The notes under the pieces: model-generated
Databases searched by the model: none
Told to the model about the DNA's origin: nothing
What the model saw: only the letters and a program-made list of their open reading frames with translations
In this document: in pieces, positions 44,850 through 54,297 of the stretch
Numbering within the stretch: position 1 is the first letter of the stretch
Layout: the number at the start of each line of letters is the position of its first letter
Assembly (NCBI GenBank): GCA_965199905.1
Contig: OZ241366.1
Location: 3,286,001-3,350,000, forward strand
Direction: 5' to 3'
Source of the DNA: Ilyomonas sp965199905
Lineage (GTDB): Bacteria; Bacteroidota; Bacteroidia; Chitinophagales; Chitinophagaceae
Length of the DNA: 64,000 bases
Program-made: the position numbers and the translations under genes

Positions 44850-45109
44850 AAGCCGGCAAAGATAGACAGGATGATTTTATTGAATGTAGAAGGAAATTTA
44901 ATTCTTGAAGTTTTGTCTGCACTTACGTTTGACTCTTGTTTTGTTGATGAATTTTTGACTGGAGAGTTGGTATTTAAAGATTCAGATTTTATTATTGAAG
45001 TGTCAATAATATTACTGTTTACATAATTATTGCTGCAAGAGATAATTACAACAAAAGTGCAAACGAAAAGAATCAGTTTTTCATTTTTATAGTGATTAGT
45101 GTTTGTCAT
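44840..45109 (-). CDS. Short lipoprotein-like hypothetical
   Basis: ATG 45109 opens MTNTNHYKNEKLILFVCTFV with a lipobox VVIISC, then about 60 Ser/Asn/Lys-rich residues. The frame ends by overlapping the mtaB start by 10 bp. There is no domain. It could be a spurious frame or a decayed gene; the lipoprotein signal is the only support. Confidence 0.4.
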   Translation of the reverse strand: MTNTNHYKNEKLILFVCTFVVIISCSNNYVNSNIIDTSIIKSESLNTNSPVKNSSTKQESNVSADKTSRIKFPSTFNKIILSIFAGLCK

Positions 45110-45359
45110 TAGTTTAGTGTCAAGTAACATAGCAGCCAACTCTCAAAGTTAAGCAACTTAAAGTACACAAATTTACTCATTGTCAAATCCAATTTATACC
45201 CGCTTTTCTTTAAATTATTAGCGCTGTACACTTCGAAGTTGAAATGAAATAATTCTATAAATCATAACACAGTCACTTGTATTGGCAATGTATGTATGCT
45301 TGCAACAACTATAAACTCTCAGGCACTGATTTTGCGGCGAAAAAGAACAAAATCTGCCT

Positions 45360-47087
45360 ATGAAACAAGTGTACTTCTCCATCCGGTTTATTGTTGCTGT
45401 AATCTCTTTTGTCTTCCTTTTTTTACATGCAAATGCACAGCCGCCTGCCATCAGTTACCAGTCCATTCTTACCGGGCTATCGGCGCCGGTTGATATTGTG
45501 AATGCACATGATGGCAGCAACCGGTTGTTTATTGCGCAGCAAGGTGGTTTGATTAAAGTTTGGAACGGAACCACGGCTTCTGATTTTATGAACCTGTCGT
45601 CCATCATCAGCAGCGGTGGCGAGCGCGGGCTGCTGAGCCTGGCTTTTCATCCCGGCTTTAACGGAACCACCAACCGGTACTTTTTTGTGTATTATACCAA
45701 CGTAAATGGCAATGTGGAAGTGAGCCGGTACCAGACAACGGAGGGAAACCCGAACACCGGCGATCCGGCAACGCGTACAGTGATCATTACCATTCCGCAC
45801 CCTGTCAACTCAAACCATAATGGCGGCAAGCTGAATTTTGGAACCGATGGCTATTTATACTTTGCCACCGGCGATGGCGGCAGCGCTAACGACCCGCCCA
45901 ACAATGCGCAAACGGGTACGGTGCTACTGGGTAAAATGCTTCGCATAGACGTTGATAATGCAGGACCATTGGCGCATCCTAATTATGCCATTCCGCCCGG
46001 TAACCCTTATGCCGGAAGCGGTACGGTAGCTGATGAGGTATGGAATTTAGGACTGCGCAACCCTTTTCGCTGGAGCTTTGATAAGCTTACCGGCGACATG
46101 TGGATAGGCGATGTAGGGCAGGGAACAGCGGAAGAAATTGATTATCGCCCGGCAGATAGCACCGGTCACAACAATTTTGGATGGCGTTGTTATGAAGGAT
46201 ACACGCATACGCCCGGTGTGCCGGCTTGCTCGCCCGAACCGCCGGCTGGTTATGTGCCACCGGTATATGCTTATGTTCACCCCACCAGCAACCCGCCTGC
46301 TATTGCCATTACCGGCGGGTATGTGTACCGCGGTGCGGAGTACCCGAATTTTACCGGTTATTATATATCTACGGAGTTTTATTCGGGCGATATTATACTG
46401 CTGTGGCCCAATGGCAATGGCGGCTTTGATTCGTCTAAACAAACCGGCGGGCAAACCTTTATAGCGGCTTATGGAGAGGGTGAAGACGGTACTTTGTATG
46501 CCGTTTCAGAAGCTACGAATGCTGTATATAAAGTGGTGGCTACGGGCGGTAGCGTGTTGCCTGTAGTGCTGAGCCGCTTTAGCGTGGCGCATTACAGTAA
46601 TTACAACGAAGTGAAATGGGCAACGGAAAGCGAAACAAACACTGCGAGGTTTTATGTAGAATACAGTACCGATAAAAGCAATTATGCGCGGGCAGGCGTG
46701 GTGCCTGCATCAGGTAATGGAAAGGGAAGTGCTTATACATTTCAGCACCGGTTTTCCACCACCATTGCTACTTATTACCGGTTAGCTATCGAAGATGAGG
46801 GAGGAAGAGTCACGTATTCCACAGTTGTAAAGGTGATGCCGGATGGTGCAAACTGGGTGAAAATTTATCCGACGGTAATCAGGAATGGAATGGTGAACAT
46901 CAGCCTGGGCGCACCTGCCAATAAGCTACAGTTGTTCAATGCAAATGGCGTAATGGTATTTGAAAAAAGCTTGGCGAATGCGTCGGGCACAACAGCCGTT
47001 CCGTTACCACCGCTTGGCAAAGGGCTGTATTTTGTGCAGGTAATTGGAGACAATGGTGTGAAAAGGGAGAAGGTAATTATCGAATAG
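45360..47087 (+). CDS. Secreted PQQ-type sugar (glucose/sorbosone) dehydrogenase with T9SS domain
   Basis: The signal peptide ends at about residue 26 (LHANAQ). Residues 30-390 match the soluble glucose/sorbosone dehydrogenase propeller: GLSAPVDIVNAHDGSNRLFI, ERGLLSLAFHPGF, NHNGGKLNFGTDGYLYFATG, LRNPFRWSFDKLTGDMWIGD. A middle beta domain precedes the sorting domain (VKIYPTVIRNGMVNISLG, then LGKGLYFVQVIGDNGVKREK). The protein is probably exported through T9SS and oxidises sugars at the cell surface with PQQ, or may lack activity if PQQ ligands have drifted. Confidence 0.88.
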   Translation: MKQVYFSIRFIVAVISFVFLFLHANAQPPAISYQSILTGLSAPVDIVNAHDGSNRLFIAQQGGLIKVWNGTTASDFMNLSSIISSGGERGLLSLAFHPGFNGTTNRYFFVYYTNVNGNVEVSRYQTTEGNPNTGDPATRTVIITIPHPVNSNHNGGKLNFGTDGYLYFATGDGGSANDPPNNAQTGTVLLGKMLRIDVDNAGPLAHPNYAIPPGNPYAGSGTVADEVWNLGLRNPFRWSFDKLTGDMWIGDVGQGTAEEIDYRPADSTGHNNFGWRCYEGYTHTPGVPACSPEPPAGYVPPVYAYVHPTSNPPAIAITGGYVYRGAEYPNFTGYYISTEFYSGDIILLWPNGNGGFDSSKQTGGQTFIAAYGEGEDGTLYAVSEATNAVYKVVATGGSVLPVVLSRFSVAHYSNYNEVKWATESETNTARFYVEYSTDKSNYARAGVVPASGNGKGSAYTFQHRFSTTIATYYRLAIEDEGGRVTYSTVVKVMPDGANWVKIYPTVIRNGMVNISLGAPANKLQLFNANGVMVFEKSLANASGTTAVPLPPLGKGLYFVQVIGDNGVKREKVIIE

Positions 47088-47105
47088 ATGTTGCTTCGGA
47101 TATAA

Positions 47106-47226
47106 CATAAAGAGGCTGTCTCAAAAGTCGGGACAGCCTCTTTTTTATTCGCATACCTGATGGAGAAAGTTCTCGTTTAAGCGATTCTCAAAGCCTTTAT
47201 TTTACTTTTGAGACAGCCTCTTTATG
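47106..47226. mobile_element. MITE-like element copy 1 with 23 bp perfect inverted repeats
   Basis: The element begins CATAAAGAGGCTGTCTCAAA and ends with its exact complement (TTTGAGACAGCCTCTTTATG). Its left half also forms an internal hairpin, GAGGCTGTC/GACAGCCTC followed by T6, which is a terminator for the upstream secreted dehydrogenase. A near copy lies at 52704-52837. GAGGCTGTCTCAAAA-type ends are known tips of Bacteroidota insertion sequences. Confidence 0.75.
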
Positions 47227-47409
47227 TTTGGTAGCTGTCTGTACGTTCTCAATATTTTTTTGTAGAGAATGTACGGATGATATAAATTAAGAATGAATGC
47301 CTGTGTTATTATTTTTTATAAAAGCTTATTAGCTTTGCCCATCATCTTTGTATAATAGTTTCCATTAGATTTTTTAGGTTATTATTGTTGCCTGCTTTGC
47401 TACCTGCTT

Positions 47410-49587
47410 ATGAAGTATGTTCTCTTCCTGTTCTGTTTTTTCCTCCCGGTTTCTTTGTTGTTTGCACAAAAGAAAAACGCTGCGTTTCAATTGCCAATAC
47501 ACAAAACATCAGACCTCATTACCATTGATGGCGTGATGAATGAAGCCGCCTGGCAACAGGCTGTTCCGGCAACGGATTTCTACATGGTGCTGCCCATGGA
47601 TACCAGCCTTGCGCGGGTAAAAACAGAAGTGAGACTTACTTACGACGACCGCTATTTTTATATTCTTGCCGTATGCTACAACAAGCTGCCCGGCGCCAAC
47701 ATGGTAGAATCGCTGCGGCGCGATTTTAACTTCCTGAAGAACGACAATTTCATTTTCTTTTTAGATCCTTTTGAAGACCAAACCACTGGTTATTCGTTTG
47801 GCGCGAATGCAGAAGGCGCACAGTGGGATGGCACCATGTACAATGGTGGTAATGTCGACCTCAACTGGGATAACAAATGGGTATCTGCCGTTAAAAATGA
47901 TCCCGACAAATGGGTCTTTGAAGCCGCCATCCCTTTCAAAACCCTTCGTTATAAAAAAGATATGACGCATTGGGGCATTAACTTTAGCCGCAACGATTTA
48001 AAGACCACCGAAAAGAGCGCCTGGGCGCCGGTGCCACGACAGTTTCCTACGGCATCGCTGGCTTATACAGGTACTATTTTGTGGGATGAAGCGCCACCCG
48101 CGCCACGCAGTAATATCTCGCTCATTCCTTATTTTCTTACAAGCACCGGCAAGGATTTTACCCAAAAAACCAGAACCGGCATCTTAGGCAGGGAAGGCAT
48201 CGATGCAAAAATCTCCTTCTCCACCTCGCTCAACCTTGACCTTACGGTACATCCCGATTTCTCGCAGGTAGAAGTAGACCAGCAGGTAACCAACCTGAGT
48301 CGTTACGAGCTTTTCTTTCCCGAAAAGCGGCAGTTCTTTTTAGAAAATGGGGACTTGTTTGGCAACTTTGGCTACGCCGATATCCGCCCTTTCTTCTCGC
48401 GCCGCATTGGCCTGAATGTGCCTATAAATGCCGGGGCGAGGATCAGCGGCAAGCTTAATAAAACACTTCGCATCGGGGCTATGGATATGGAGACGGGCGG
48501 CAATACCGATGTAGGCATGCCCTCGCAGAACTATGCGGTGATCTCGCTTCAGCAAAAGGTATTCAGGCGCTCAAACATTGGGTTTATATACATTGACAAA
48601 ACGGGGATTGACTACAAGCCTTTTTACAACGACAGCATTAAAAATACCACCACGAAATACAACCGCAATCTCGGTCTGGAATATAACCTCGCTTCTGCCA
48701 ATAATGTGTTTACGGGCAAAGCTCTGTTGCTGAAATCCTTCACGCCGGGCAGTGGCAGCGATGATATTACAGCCGCGGGCAACCTGCAGTATAGCAGCCG
48801 CCGGTGGTTGATTAATGGTGTGTATGAATATGTGGGTAAAAATTACAATGCCGAAGTAGGCTACGTACCGCGCCACGATTTTATGAAAATCAACCCACAG
48901 ATAGCGCGGTATTTTTTCCCGGATAAAGGCATCATACTCAGTCATGGTCCGCAGTTGACGATGAACTACTTTTTCGACACCAAAGGGCACCGTACCGACC
49001 ATGAAAACATTGCCTCCTGGCTCTTCACCTTCCGCAGCCGCAGCACTTTATCGCTCGTAGCGCAGAACGATTATGTAAAGCTTCTGCAGCCTTTTGACCC
49101 TACCAATTATCGCCACGATTCCCTTGCCGCCGGCACCGAGCACCGCTACAACTTAACGGGGTTCGATTATGTATCGCAGCCGCAGCACACGCTTACCTAT
49201 GCCGCCTCTATGCGGTATGGTACTTACTATGCCGACGGACACCTGTTTGCCATGAACGGCAATGTCGGCTACCGCTTTCAGCCTTATGTAAACATCACGC
49301 TTACGGCCGCTTACAACAACCTCATTTTGCCGCAACCCTGGGGCAACACGCATTTCTGGCTCATTGGTCCACGCATCGATGTGACGTTTACCAACACGCT
49401 TTTCTTCACTACGTATATTCAGTACAACCAGCAGGGCAACAACATCAACATTAACACCCGCCTGCAATGGCGCTACAAGCCCGCTTCCGACCTGTTCCTG
49501 GTGTACACCGATAACTATTATCCATCGCCGTTTGCGGCTAAGGTGCGGGCGTTTGTATTGAAGTTGAATTATTGGTGGAATTTGTAG
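47410..49587 (+). CDS. DUF5916-family protein with CBM9-like N-terminal domain
   Basis: The 725-residue exported protein has a signal ending LLFAQ. The N-terminal carbohydrate-binding-9-like domain reads ITIDGVMNEAAWQQAVPATD, then EVRLTYDDRYFYILAVCY and WGINFSRNDLK. The remaining 480 residues are the DUF5916 beta-barrel-like part, with SRYELFFPEKRQFFLENGDL and FFSRRIGLN. The C-terminus ends with an aromatic VLKLNYWWNL, typical of outer-membrane barrels. The family's substrate is unknown. Confidence 0.9.
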   Translation: MKYVLFLFCFFLPVSLLFAQKKNAAFQLPIHKTSDLITIDGVMNEAAWQQAVPATDFYMVLPMDTSLARVKTEVRLTYDDRYFYILAVCYNKLPGANMVESLRRDFNFLKNDNFIFFLDPFEDQTTGYSFGANAEGAQWDGTMYNGGNVDLNWDNKWVSAVKNDPDKWVFEAAIPFKTLRYKKDMTHWGINFSRNDLKTTEKSAWAPVPRQFPTASLAYTGTILWDEAPPAPRSNISLIPYFLTSTGKDFTQKTRTGILGREGIDAKISFSTSLNLDLTVHPDFSQVEVDQQVTNLSRYELFFPEKRQFFLENGDLFGNFGYADIRPFFSRRIGLNVPINAGARISGKLNKTLRIGAMDMETGGNTDVGMPSQNYAVISLQQKVFRRSNIGFIYIDKTGIDYKPFYNDSIKNTTTKYNRNLGLEYNLASANNVFTGKALLLKSFTPGSGSDDITAAGNLQYSSRRWLINGVYEYVGKNYNAEVGYVPRHDFMKINPQIARYFFPDKGIILSHGPQLTMNYFFDTKGHRTDHENIASWLFTFRSRSTLSLVAQNDYVKLLQPFDPTNYRHDSLAAGTEHRYNLTGFDYVSQPQHTLTYAASMRYGTYYADGHLFAMNGNVGYRFQPYVNITLTAAYNNLILPQPWGNTHFWLIGPRIDVTFTNTLFFTTYIQYNQQGNNININTRLQWRYKPASDLFLVYTDNYYPSPFAAKVRAFVLKLNYWWNL

Positions 49588-49831
49588 AGGTATAGATTTC
49601 GTCCATTTTATCTTAGGGGGTTGAGACTGACTATTTCGGTTGTTGAAGATGAAGCTACAAACTTTACTGAGTTCCTGTGTGATATACTTTGCTAAGTCGG
49701 GCGGGTATAGTATAGACGCCAATCGATAGAAGAGTAATCTCACCCTTTATTTGTTCTTAAATTGCTTACTGTTGCGCCTTGCCTCTGAAAGTAAAAGCCG
49801 GATTCTTTATTTATTTGAAGATATTTTTATA

Positions 49832-50519
49832 ATGAAGATTGCACTGCTTGCTATTTATATGTTTTTAATATACAGTTATTCGTATGCGCAAAAAGAAAGC
49901 TGGACTGTAAAGTCTGGCGAACATGCGCAATACATTCTGCCTGATAGTGTAAAGTTTATGTATCCGCAATTTATAGCCGCAGTGTTTATTTTAAGAATGG
50001 AACAATTTCGCAGGCAAGCCTTAATTATAATCTGTTGAATGAGGAAATGAAATTTATAAGCCAAAAAGGAGACACATTATCTCTGGTTGAAGAAGCCACT
50101 ATTAAATACATTACCATTAATAAAAATTCTTTTTACTACGATAAATTGTACCTTAAATTAATTACCGGTAACGCGATTATAAAATTTGCCAGAAGATAAG
50201 CATTAAAAACAAGCGATATAAAAAAGACGTGCGGCTACGATCAGTCTTCTTCCATCTCAGCCATTACCACCGTCAGTTCTGTGCGGCTTAACAACAGTGT
50301 TACTACTCTTTCCGAAAAAAAAGAAGTAGCGCTATCAAAAGAAACCACTTACTACCTCGGCGATACCTATAACCGCTTTTTGCCCGCTAATAAAAAGAAC
50401 CTGATGAAATTATTGGGAAAAAAGAAACGCAGCTGGAAATGTATTTAAAAAACAATACAACGAGGTTCAACAATGAAACCGATTTAAAAAACCTGGTTTT
50501 CTTTTTAAATGAAAATTAG
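49832..50519 (+). pseudogene. Secreted protein gene with several frameshifts and stops
   Basis: The signal MKIALLAIYMFLIYSYSYAQ opens frame one, which runs to MYPQFIA. A shift near 49978 leads to VYFKNGTISQASLNYNLLNE, EEMKFISQKGDTLSLVEEAT, ending FARR and a TAA. A further stretch reads EVALSKETTYYLGDTYNRFL PANKKNLMKLL; after another shift in an A6 run near 50423 it ends ETQLEMYLKNNTTRFNNETD LKNLVFFLNEN. The pieces order like one exported protein of about 230 residues of unknown function. Confidence 0.7.
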
Positions 50520-50796
50520 TGTACCTGACATCTTGCAACCCTTTCCCAACCTTTAGGTTCCGGTACCGTCTCTAAACATGTAAGGCAGCACATAATTTCA
50601 TCAACGTAAATCCAACTGTATAGCCTTATTCCGAAGGGATAAAACATAAATAACCCCGGATGAAATCCGGGAATCAAAAGCAGAAAGGAAACAAAATTTA
50701 CCACATCGTCCCTTTAGAAAACAATGCTGGAACCTGAGAATGCAGAAAACAATTCCCTGCAAACGAGCCGAAAAAATTAAATAAATTGTTCTGTCT

Positions 50797-50834
50797 CATT
50801 TGTACAAAGTGATTAACCTAATGTTATACATTTG
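50797..50834 (+). promoter_or_regulatory. Possible Bacteroidota-type promoter
   Basis: TACATTTG at 50827 matches the -7 box TAnnTTTG and is preceded by TTTG at about 50799. The spacing is slightly long. It lies 31 bp before the ATG of the beta-helix gene. The remainder of 50520-50864 shows nothing coding. Confidence 0.4.
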
Positions 50835-50864
50835 GCTAAATTATTTTTCAAATAAACAATATCG

Positions 50865-52688
50865 ATGAGCAAACATTTACTCTTAGCGACTGCCATATTC
50901 TTTGCTTTCTTTTCAGCTAAATCACAGACCAATGTTTCCGGCAACATTTCCGGAAATACAACCTGGACAAAAACCGGAAGTCCTTACATTCTTACCGGGA
51001 ATTTAGGCGTGCGTTCAGACTTTACACTTACAATTGAACCAGGTGTGATAGTGAGAAGAACGGGTGATTTTCAAATACTCATTAATGGTGCGGTAAAAAT
51101 TGACGGAACGGCAGCAGACAGTATTCAATTCGTTACGGACATTAATCCCGTTCCTCCGCCTAAAATATTCCCCTTTGCACCAGACACCAGACCCTTTATT
51201 GAATTTCAAAAAAGTAAACTCGACAATTCGAGTCTGAGCTATGTTAGTTTCTGGCAAAGCAATTATCAAACGAATCACGTAAGGCTGGGGAATGAAAGCA
51301 GCGGGTCTCAAACAAATCCTAAAAACTCAGGCACTCTTGCGATAGCACATTCGGATCTGAACAATGGCTTCGTTACTGCAAATAACTACAGTGCACAAGC
51401 ACATCTTTTCATTGATAGCAGTAGTATGAACAATGGTTCTGTGTATGCTTATTCTGCATATGGAGACAGTATCACCGTAACGAATAGCCAGGTTATTAAC
51501 TCCTTCATATGGAGCAGCAGCTCTAACTCTATCAGTTTGTCTAATTGCTACCTCGGTAGCGATGGCTTATACTTGCAGGCTTATGCCGAAATATTGAATT
51601 GTACGGTAGAGAATAGCAAAGGAGACCCTTTAGGAAGTGGCGGAATGACTGTGATTAAGAACTCTAACTTTACAAATACTTACTTTAATTATGGGTTCAC
51701 TAGTTTCGAGATCAGCGATTCTAAATTTACTGTAAATGATAAACTGGTTGACCAGTACGGCAACAGCATTCCATATCTGCTGAACGTTTCGCAAGGCTTC
51801 ATCAGCAACGTTCAGTTTGTGAATAATTCTTCCTATGCACTTACCGGTATCTATATCAATGGCGATTACAATGGTAATTATGGATACAATACCCTTATCC
51901 ACAACAGCTTTGAGAATTTTTATGATGCTGTTACGGTAAATGATTTTAAGACAATCCGGCTAGATTCTAACAACTTTTACCTCCAGGGCAGGTATGATAT
52001 AAACAATCAAAGCAAGAAAGATTTTTCTGCCTTATACAACTATTATCAGCTTAGCAATAGTCAAACGATAGATGATTTGATCTTTGACCAGAATGACGAC
52101 TTAAACTATGGACTGGTTACCTACACACCATACCTTACGGGTCCGGTTGTACTACCGGTTTCGCTCCTAAATATAACGGGTAAGGTACAAGGAAAAGCCA
52201 TAGTGTTAAACTGGAAAACCGGCAAGGAAGTAAATATTGCAAATTATATCATTGAACGTAAGTTGAACAATGGCTTTACAGCTATTGGTACAGTAGCCGC
52301 AACAAGCAATTCGGGCGATATTAACAGTTATCATTTTACAGACTATACGCCTGCGATTGGAACCAATTATTACCGCCTGAAAACAGTTGATAAAAATGAA
52401 AAAAATACTTACAGCCTTGTGGTTCCGGTTTTACTGAATCCAGATATTGTTAAATGGTACATCTATCCAAATCCGGCAAAGAACTATGTGGTTGTTGAGC
52501 ATAAAGCAGCCATCAATACAGCTCAGATTGAGCTTGCTGATATGGAGGGCAGGATAGTAAAAACGGTTATAGTAGCTAAAGAAAATACGCAGACAAAATT
52601 GAATGTAACAGGAATAGCAAAAGGTACATATAAGATAGTATGGCGCGAGGGTAACAAAACGGAAAGCCAAACTGTATTAATTCAATAA
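50865..52688 (+). CDS. Secreted beta-helix-like protein with T9SS domain
   Basis: This 607-residue protein has a signal ending FSAKSQ. Residues 25-400 show repeated short strands rich in Asn, Ser and Gly (GNLGVRSDFTLTIEPGVIVR, SNCYLGSDGLYLQAYAEILN, NSYNTLIHNSFENFYDAVTV-like repeats) typical of right-handed parallel beta-helices. A fibronectin-like stretch (AIVLNWKTGKEVNIANYIIE) leads to the sorting domain WYIYPNPAKNYVVVEHKAAI, ELADMEGRIVKTVIV. Probably a surface polysaccharide-binding protein or adhesin. Confidence 0.85.
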   Translation: MSKHLLLATAIFFAFFSAKSQTNVSGNISGNTTWTKTGSPYILTGNLGVRSDFTLTIEPGVIVRRTGDFQILINGAVKIDGTAADSIQFVTDINPVPPPKIFPFAPDTRPFIEFQKSKLDNSSLSYVSFWQSNYQTNHVRLGNESSGSQTNPKNSGTLAIAHSDLNNGFVTANNYSAQAHLFIDSSSMNNGSVYAYSAYGDSITVTNSQVINSFIWSSSSNSISLSNCYLGSDGLYLQAYAEILNCTVENSKGDPLGSGGMTVIKNSNFTNTYFNYGFTSFEISDSKFTVNDKLVDQYGNSIPYLLNVSQGFISNVQFVNNSSYALTGIYINGDYNGNYGYNTLIHNSFENFYDAVTVNDFKTIRLDSNNFYLQGRYDINNQSKKDFSALYNYYQLSNSQTIDDLIFDQNDDLNYGLVTYTPYLTGPVVLPVSLLNITGKVQGKAIVLNWKTGKEVNIANYIIERKLNNGFTAIGTVAATSNSGDINSYHFTDYTPAIGTNYYRLKTVDKNEKNTYSLVVPVLLNPDIVKWYIYPNPAKNYVVVEHKAAINTAQIELADMEGRIVKTVIVAKENTQTKLNVTGIAKGTYKIVWREGNKTESQTVLIQ

Positions 52689-52703
52689 CAGTATCACGAA
52701 GTA

Positions 52704-52837
52704 AATAAAAAGAGGCTGTCTCAAAAGTCGGGACAGCCTCTTTTTTATTCGGATACCTGATGGAACCTGATGGAGAAAGTTCTCGTTTAAGCGATTCTCA
52801 AAGCCTTCATTTTACTTTTGAGTCAGCCTCTTTTATT
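52704..52837. mobile_element. MITE-like element copy 2
   Basis: This is almost identical to 47106-47226, including the internal terminator hairpin. It carries a 10 bp tandem duplication (CCTGATGGAA repeated) near 52755 and one mismatch in the right inverted repeat (GAGTCAG for GAGACAG). It also lies immediately after a T9SS gene, in the same orientation. 52838-53150 shows no coding content, only a small inverted repeat (GGCGTA/TACGCC) at about 53094. Confidence 0.75.
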
Positions 52838-53149
52838 GGTGAAACCAGCTTCTTCTTCGTGGCAAACAAAAATTTGACGCGACGCAAGAAAAGTATTTGC
52901 ATTAGAGTAATCATTCTATGTGTTGAACAAGCCGCATCCATTTGTGAAAATGACACTTGATAAAGAGGTTGCCTTCTTCTGCATCGCCTGAGAGATGGAG
53001 CCTGAACCAGGGATTTTTCTGGCTCGGTACATGGCAGCAAAGAAAATACCCACTCACTGTAGTTTATCACCAACATTAAAGCGGCTCACACTCGGCGTAT
53101 GGCTTTGCCTACGCCAGACTTCGGAAGTAGCTTTAAGATACACATAAAA

Positions 53150-53180
53150 CAAAAAAAGACCCCGCACATCCGCGAGGTCT
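53150..53180 (-). terminator. Minus-strand terminator
   Basis: AGACC/GGTCT with inner CGC/GCG, followed on the minus strand by a T7 run. It ends transcription of the decayed gene at 53242-53530 and possibly of 53702-54001. Confidence 0.65.
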
Positions 53181-53241
53181 CCAATTATCCATTAACAATT
53201 AAAAATAAACAATAATTCTATCCAACCACCAGTTCCGCAAC

Positions 53242-53530
53242 TTACTTCGTCATAAAAAGGATTGCCATCTCCTGCTTCGTCTTCAATGTATTCCAGTCAC
53301 CCGCCGCCCGCCACCTGCTTCATATCCTTCCACCGGCTCTCGGTAAAGCCTTCTTCAATATAAAGCAGCAAGGTTTGAAACAAGCTGCAGATAGCGCCAT
53401 TCAGCTCCGCCAGTCCCGTACGCTTATCACTCTGCACAACCCTGCCGGCTGTTGTTATTCGGCATCGCCTCTGCTTCAGCCAAGCTTTTCAAAAATGTCA
53501 TCAAAAAACGCCTGTGTGTACTTCTTCTAT
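53242..53530 (-). pseudogene. Decayed hypothetical gene
   Basis: Minus-strand reading gives QSDKRTGLAELNGAICSLFQ, TLLLYIEEGFTESRWKDMKQ VAGG, and after a one-base shift DWNTLKTKQEMAILFMTK to a stop at 53242. Upstream frames are broken. It appears to be the end of an unidentified helical protein. Confidence 0.5.
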
Positions 53531-53701
53531 GGTTTGCTAAATTTTTCAATCGTTTGATTGATAGGTCAAACACAATCTGAACAATCAGGTACAGCACTGC
53601 CGCCGTACCGGGATACTTATGATGACAAAAGCAGGTTGGCTGCCCGCTTTTGTCAAAAATCTATGAGCCATACATGTTCTGCGTTTTTAGCAGACACAGG
53701 T

Positions 53702-54001
53702 TTACAACTGCATCAGCTCCTGCATCGTATCTTTCAATGCGCCGGAGGCTTCATCAAACAAAGTGTCTTTTACTTTTTTGGAGGCTTTGTTATCGTTCGA
53801 TTTTTTAATCGTTGCCCTGATGGGATCAAGGGCATCAAAAAAGGGAGCTATCTGGGGCTCGTATTTAGTGTCGCTTTCCATGGTTTGAAGCAGTTCTTCA
53901 TACTCATCAAGTATGCTATAGATTTCTTTTACATTGTCTGCATTGTGGCGCCGGGGAATGCGGTTAAACAACTCGTTTAGCTTTTCCTGTGTTTCGTTCA
54001 T
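53702..54001 (-). CDS. Small helical hypothetical protein
   Basis: This 99-residue soluble protein begins MNETQEKLNELFNRIPRRHN and continues IYSILDEYEELLQTMESDTK, ending ALKDTMQELMQL. It is acidic and helical. It may have been followed by the decayed gene at 53242-53530. Function unknown. Confidence 0.55.
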   Translation of the reverse strand: MNETQEKLNELFNRIPRRHNADNVKEIYSILDEYEELLQTMESDTKYEPQIAPFFDALDPIRATIKKSNDNKASKKVKDTLFDEASGALKDTMQELMQL

Positions 54002-54116
54002 GTGGTTGTATTCGATAGCAGTAAAGGTAATTGATACAGTTAAACTTTAGATGAAATACAGCGGGATAAAAGTATTGTGTGAAGGAGTAAAGTCTGCAAA
54101 ATCTGCGGAGCAAATG

Positions 54117-54140
54117 TGGGTGATACAGGAATCGAACCTT
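54117..54140 (-). other. tRNA 3'-end fragment, probable attachment-site core
   Basis: On the minus strand the sequence reads GGTTCGATTCCTGTATCACC, followed by CAC. This is the T-loop and acceptor end of a tRNA gene, but the 5' part of the tRNA is absent: the upstream T-stem base pairs fail after AGG. An integrase gene begins 160 bp away, as usual for att sites of tyrosine integrases. The matching copy would lie beyond the window. Confidence 0.6.
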
Positions 54141-54143
54141 TTT

Positions 54144-54221
54144 ACTTTACTTGACATCAGTTATTCTTTTTGTATCATTCTCTAGATGTAAAATCCCTTA
54201 TTTTGCCAGTTCAAGTAAAGT
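54144..54221. repeat. Inverted repeat between att core and integrase
   Basis: ACTTTACTTGA (54144-54154) is perfectly complementary to TCAAGTAAAGT (54211-54221). Spacing of 56 bp and position suggest integrase arm-binding sites or an operator for the integrase. Confidence 0.55.
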
Positions 54222-54297
54222 GAAATGAACTGTGATTAAATTATTTCTTGCCCCTATTCTTGCCCTTTATTAGCTTTGTTGTATAATCTTTACAACC

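Noticed and set aside
52807..53076. Minus-strand frame of 89 residues after MITE copy 2
   Set aside because: It starts beyond and ends inside the repeat element, with a composition typical of a chance frame.
53375..53980. Plus-strand open frames between 53375 and 53980
   Set aside because: They are antisense to the minus-strand gene and pseudogene, and have no domain or start context.
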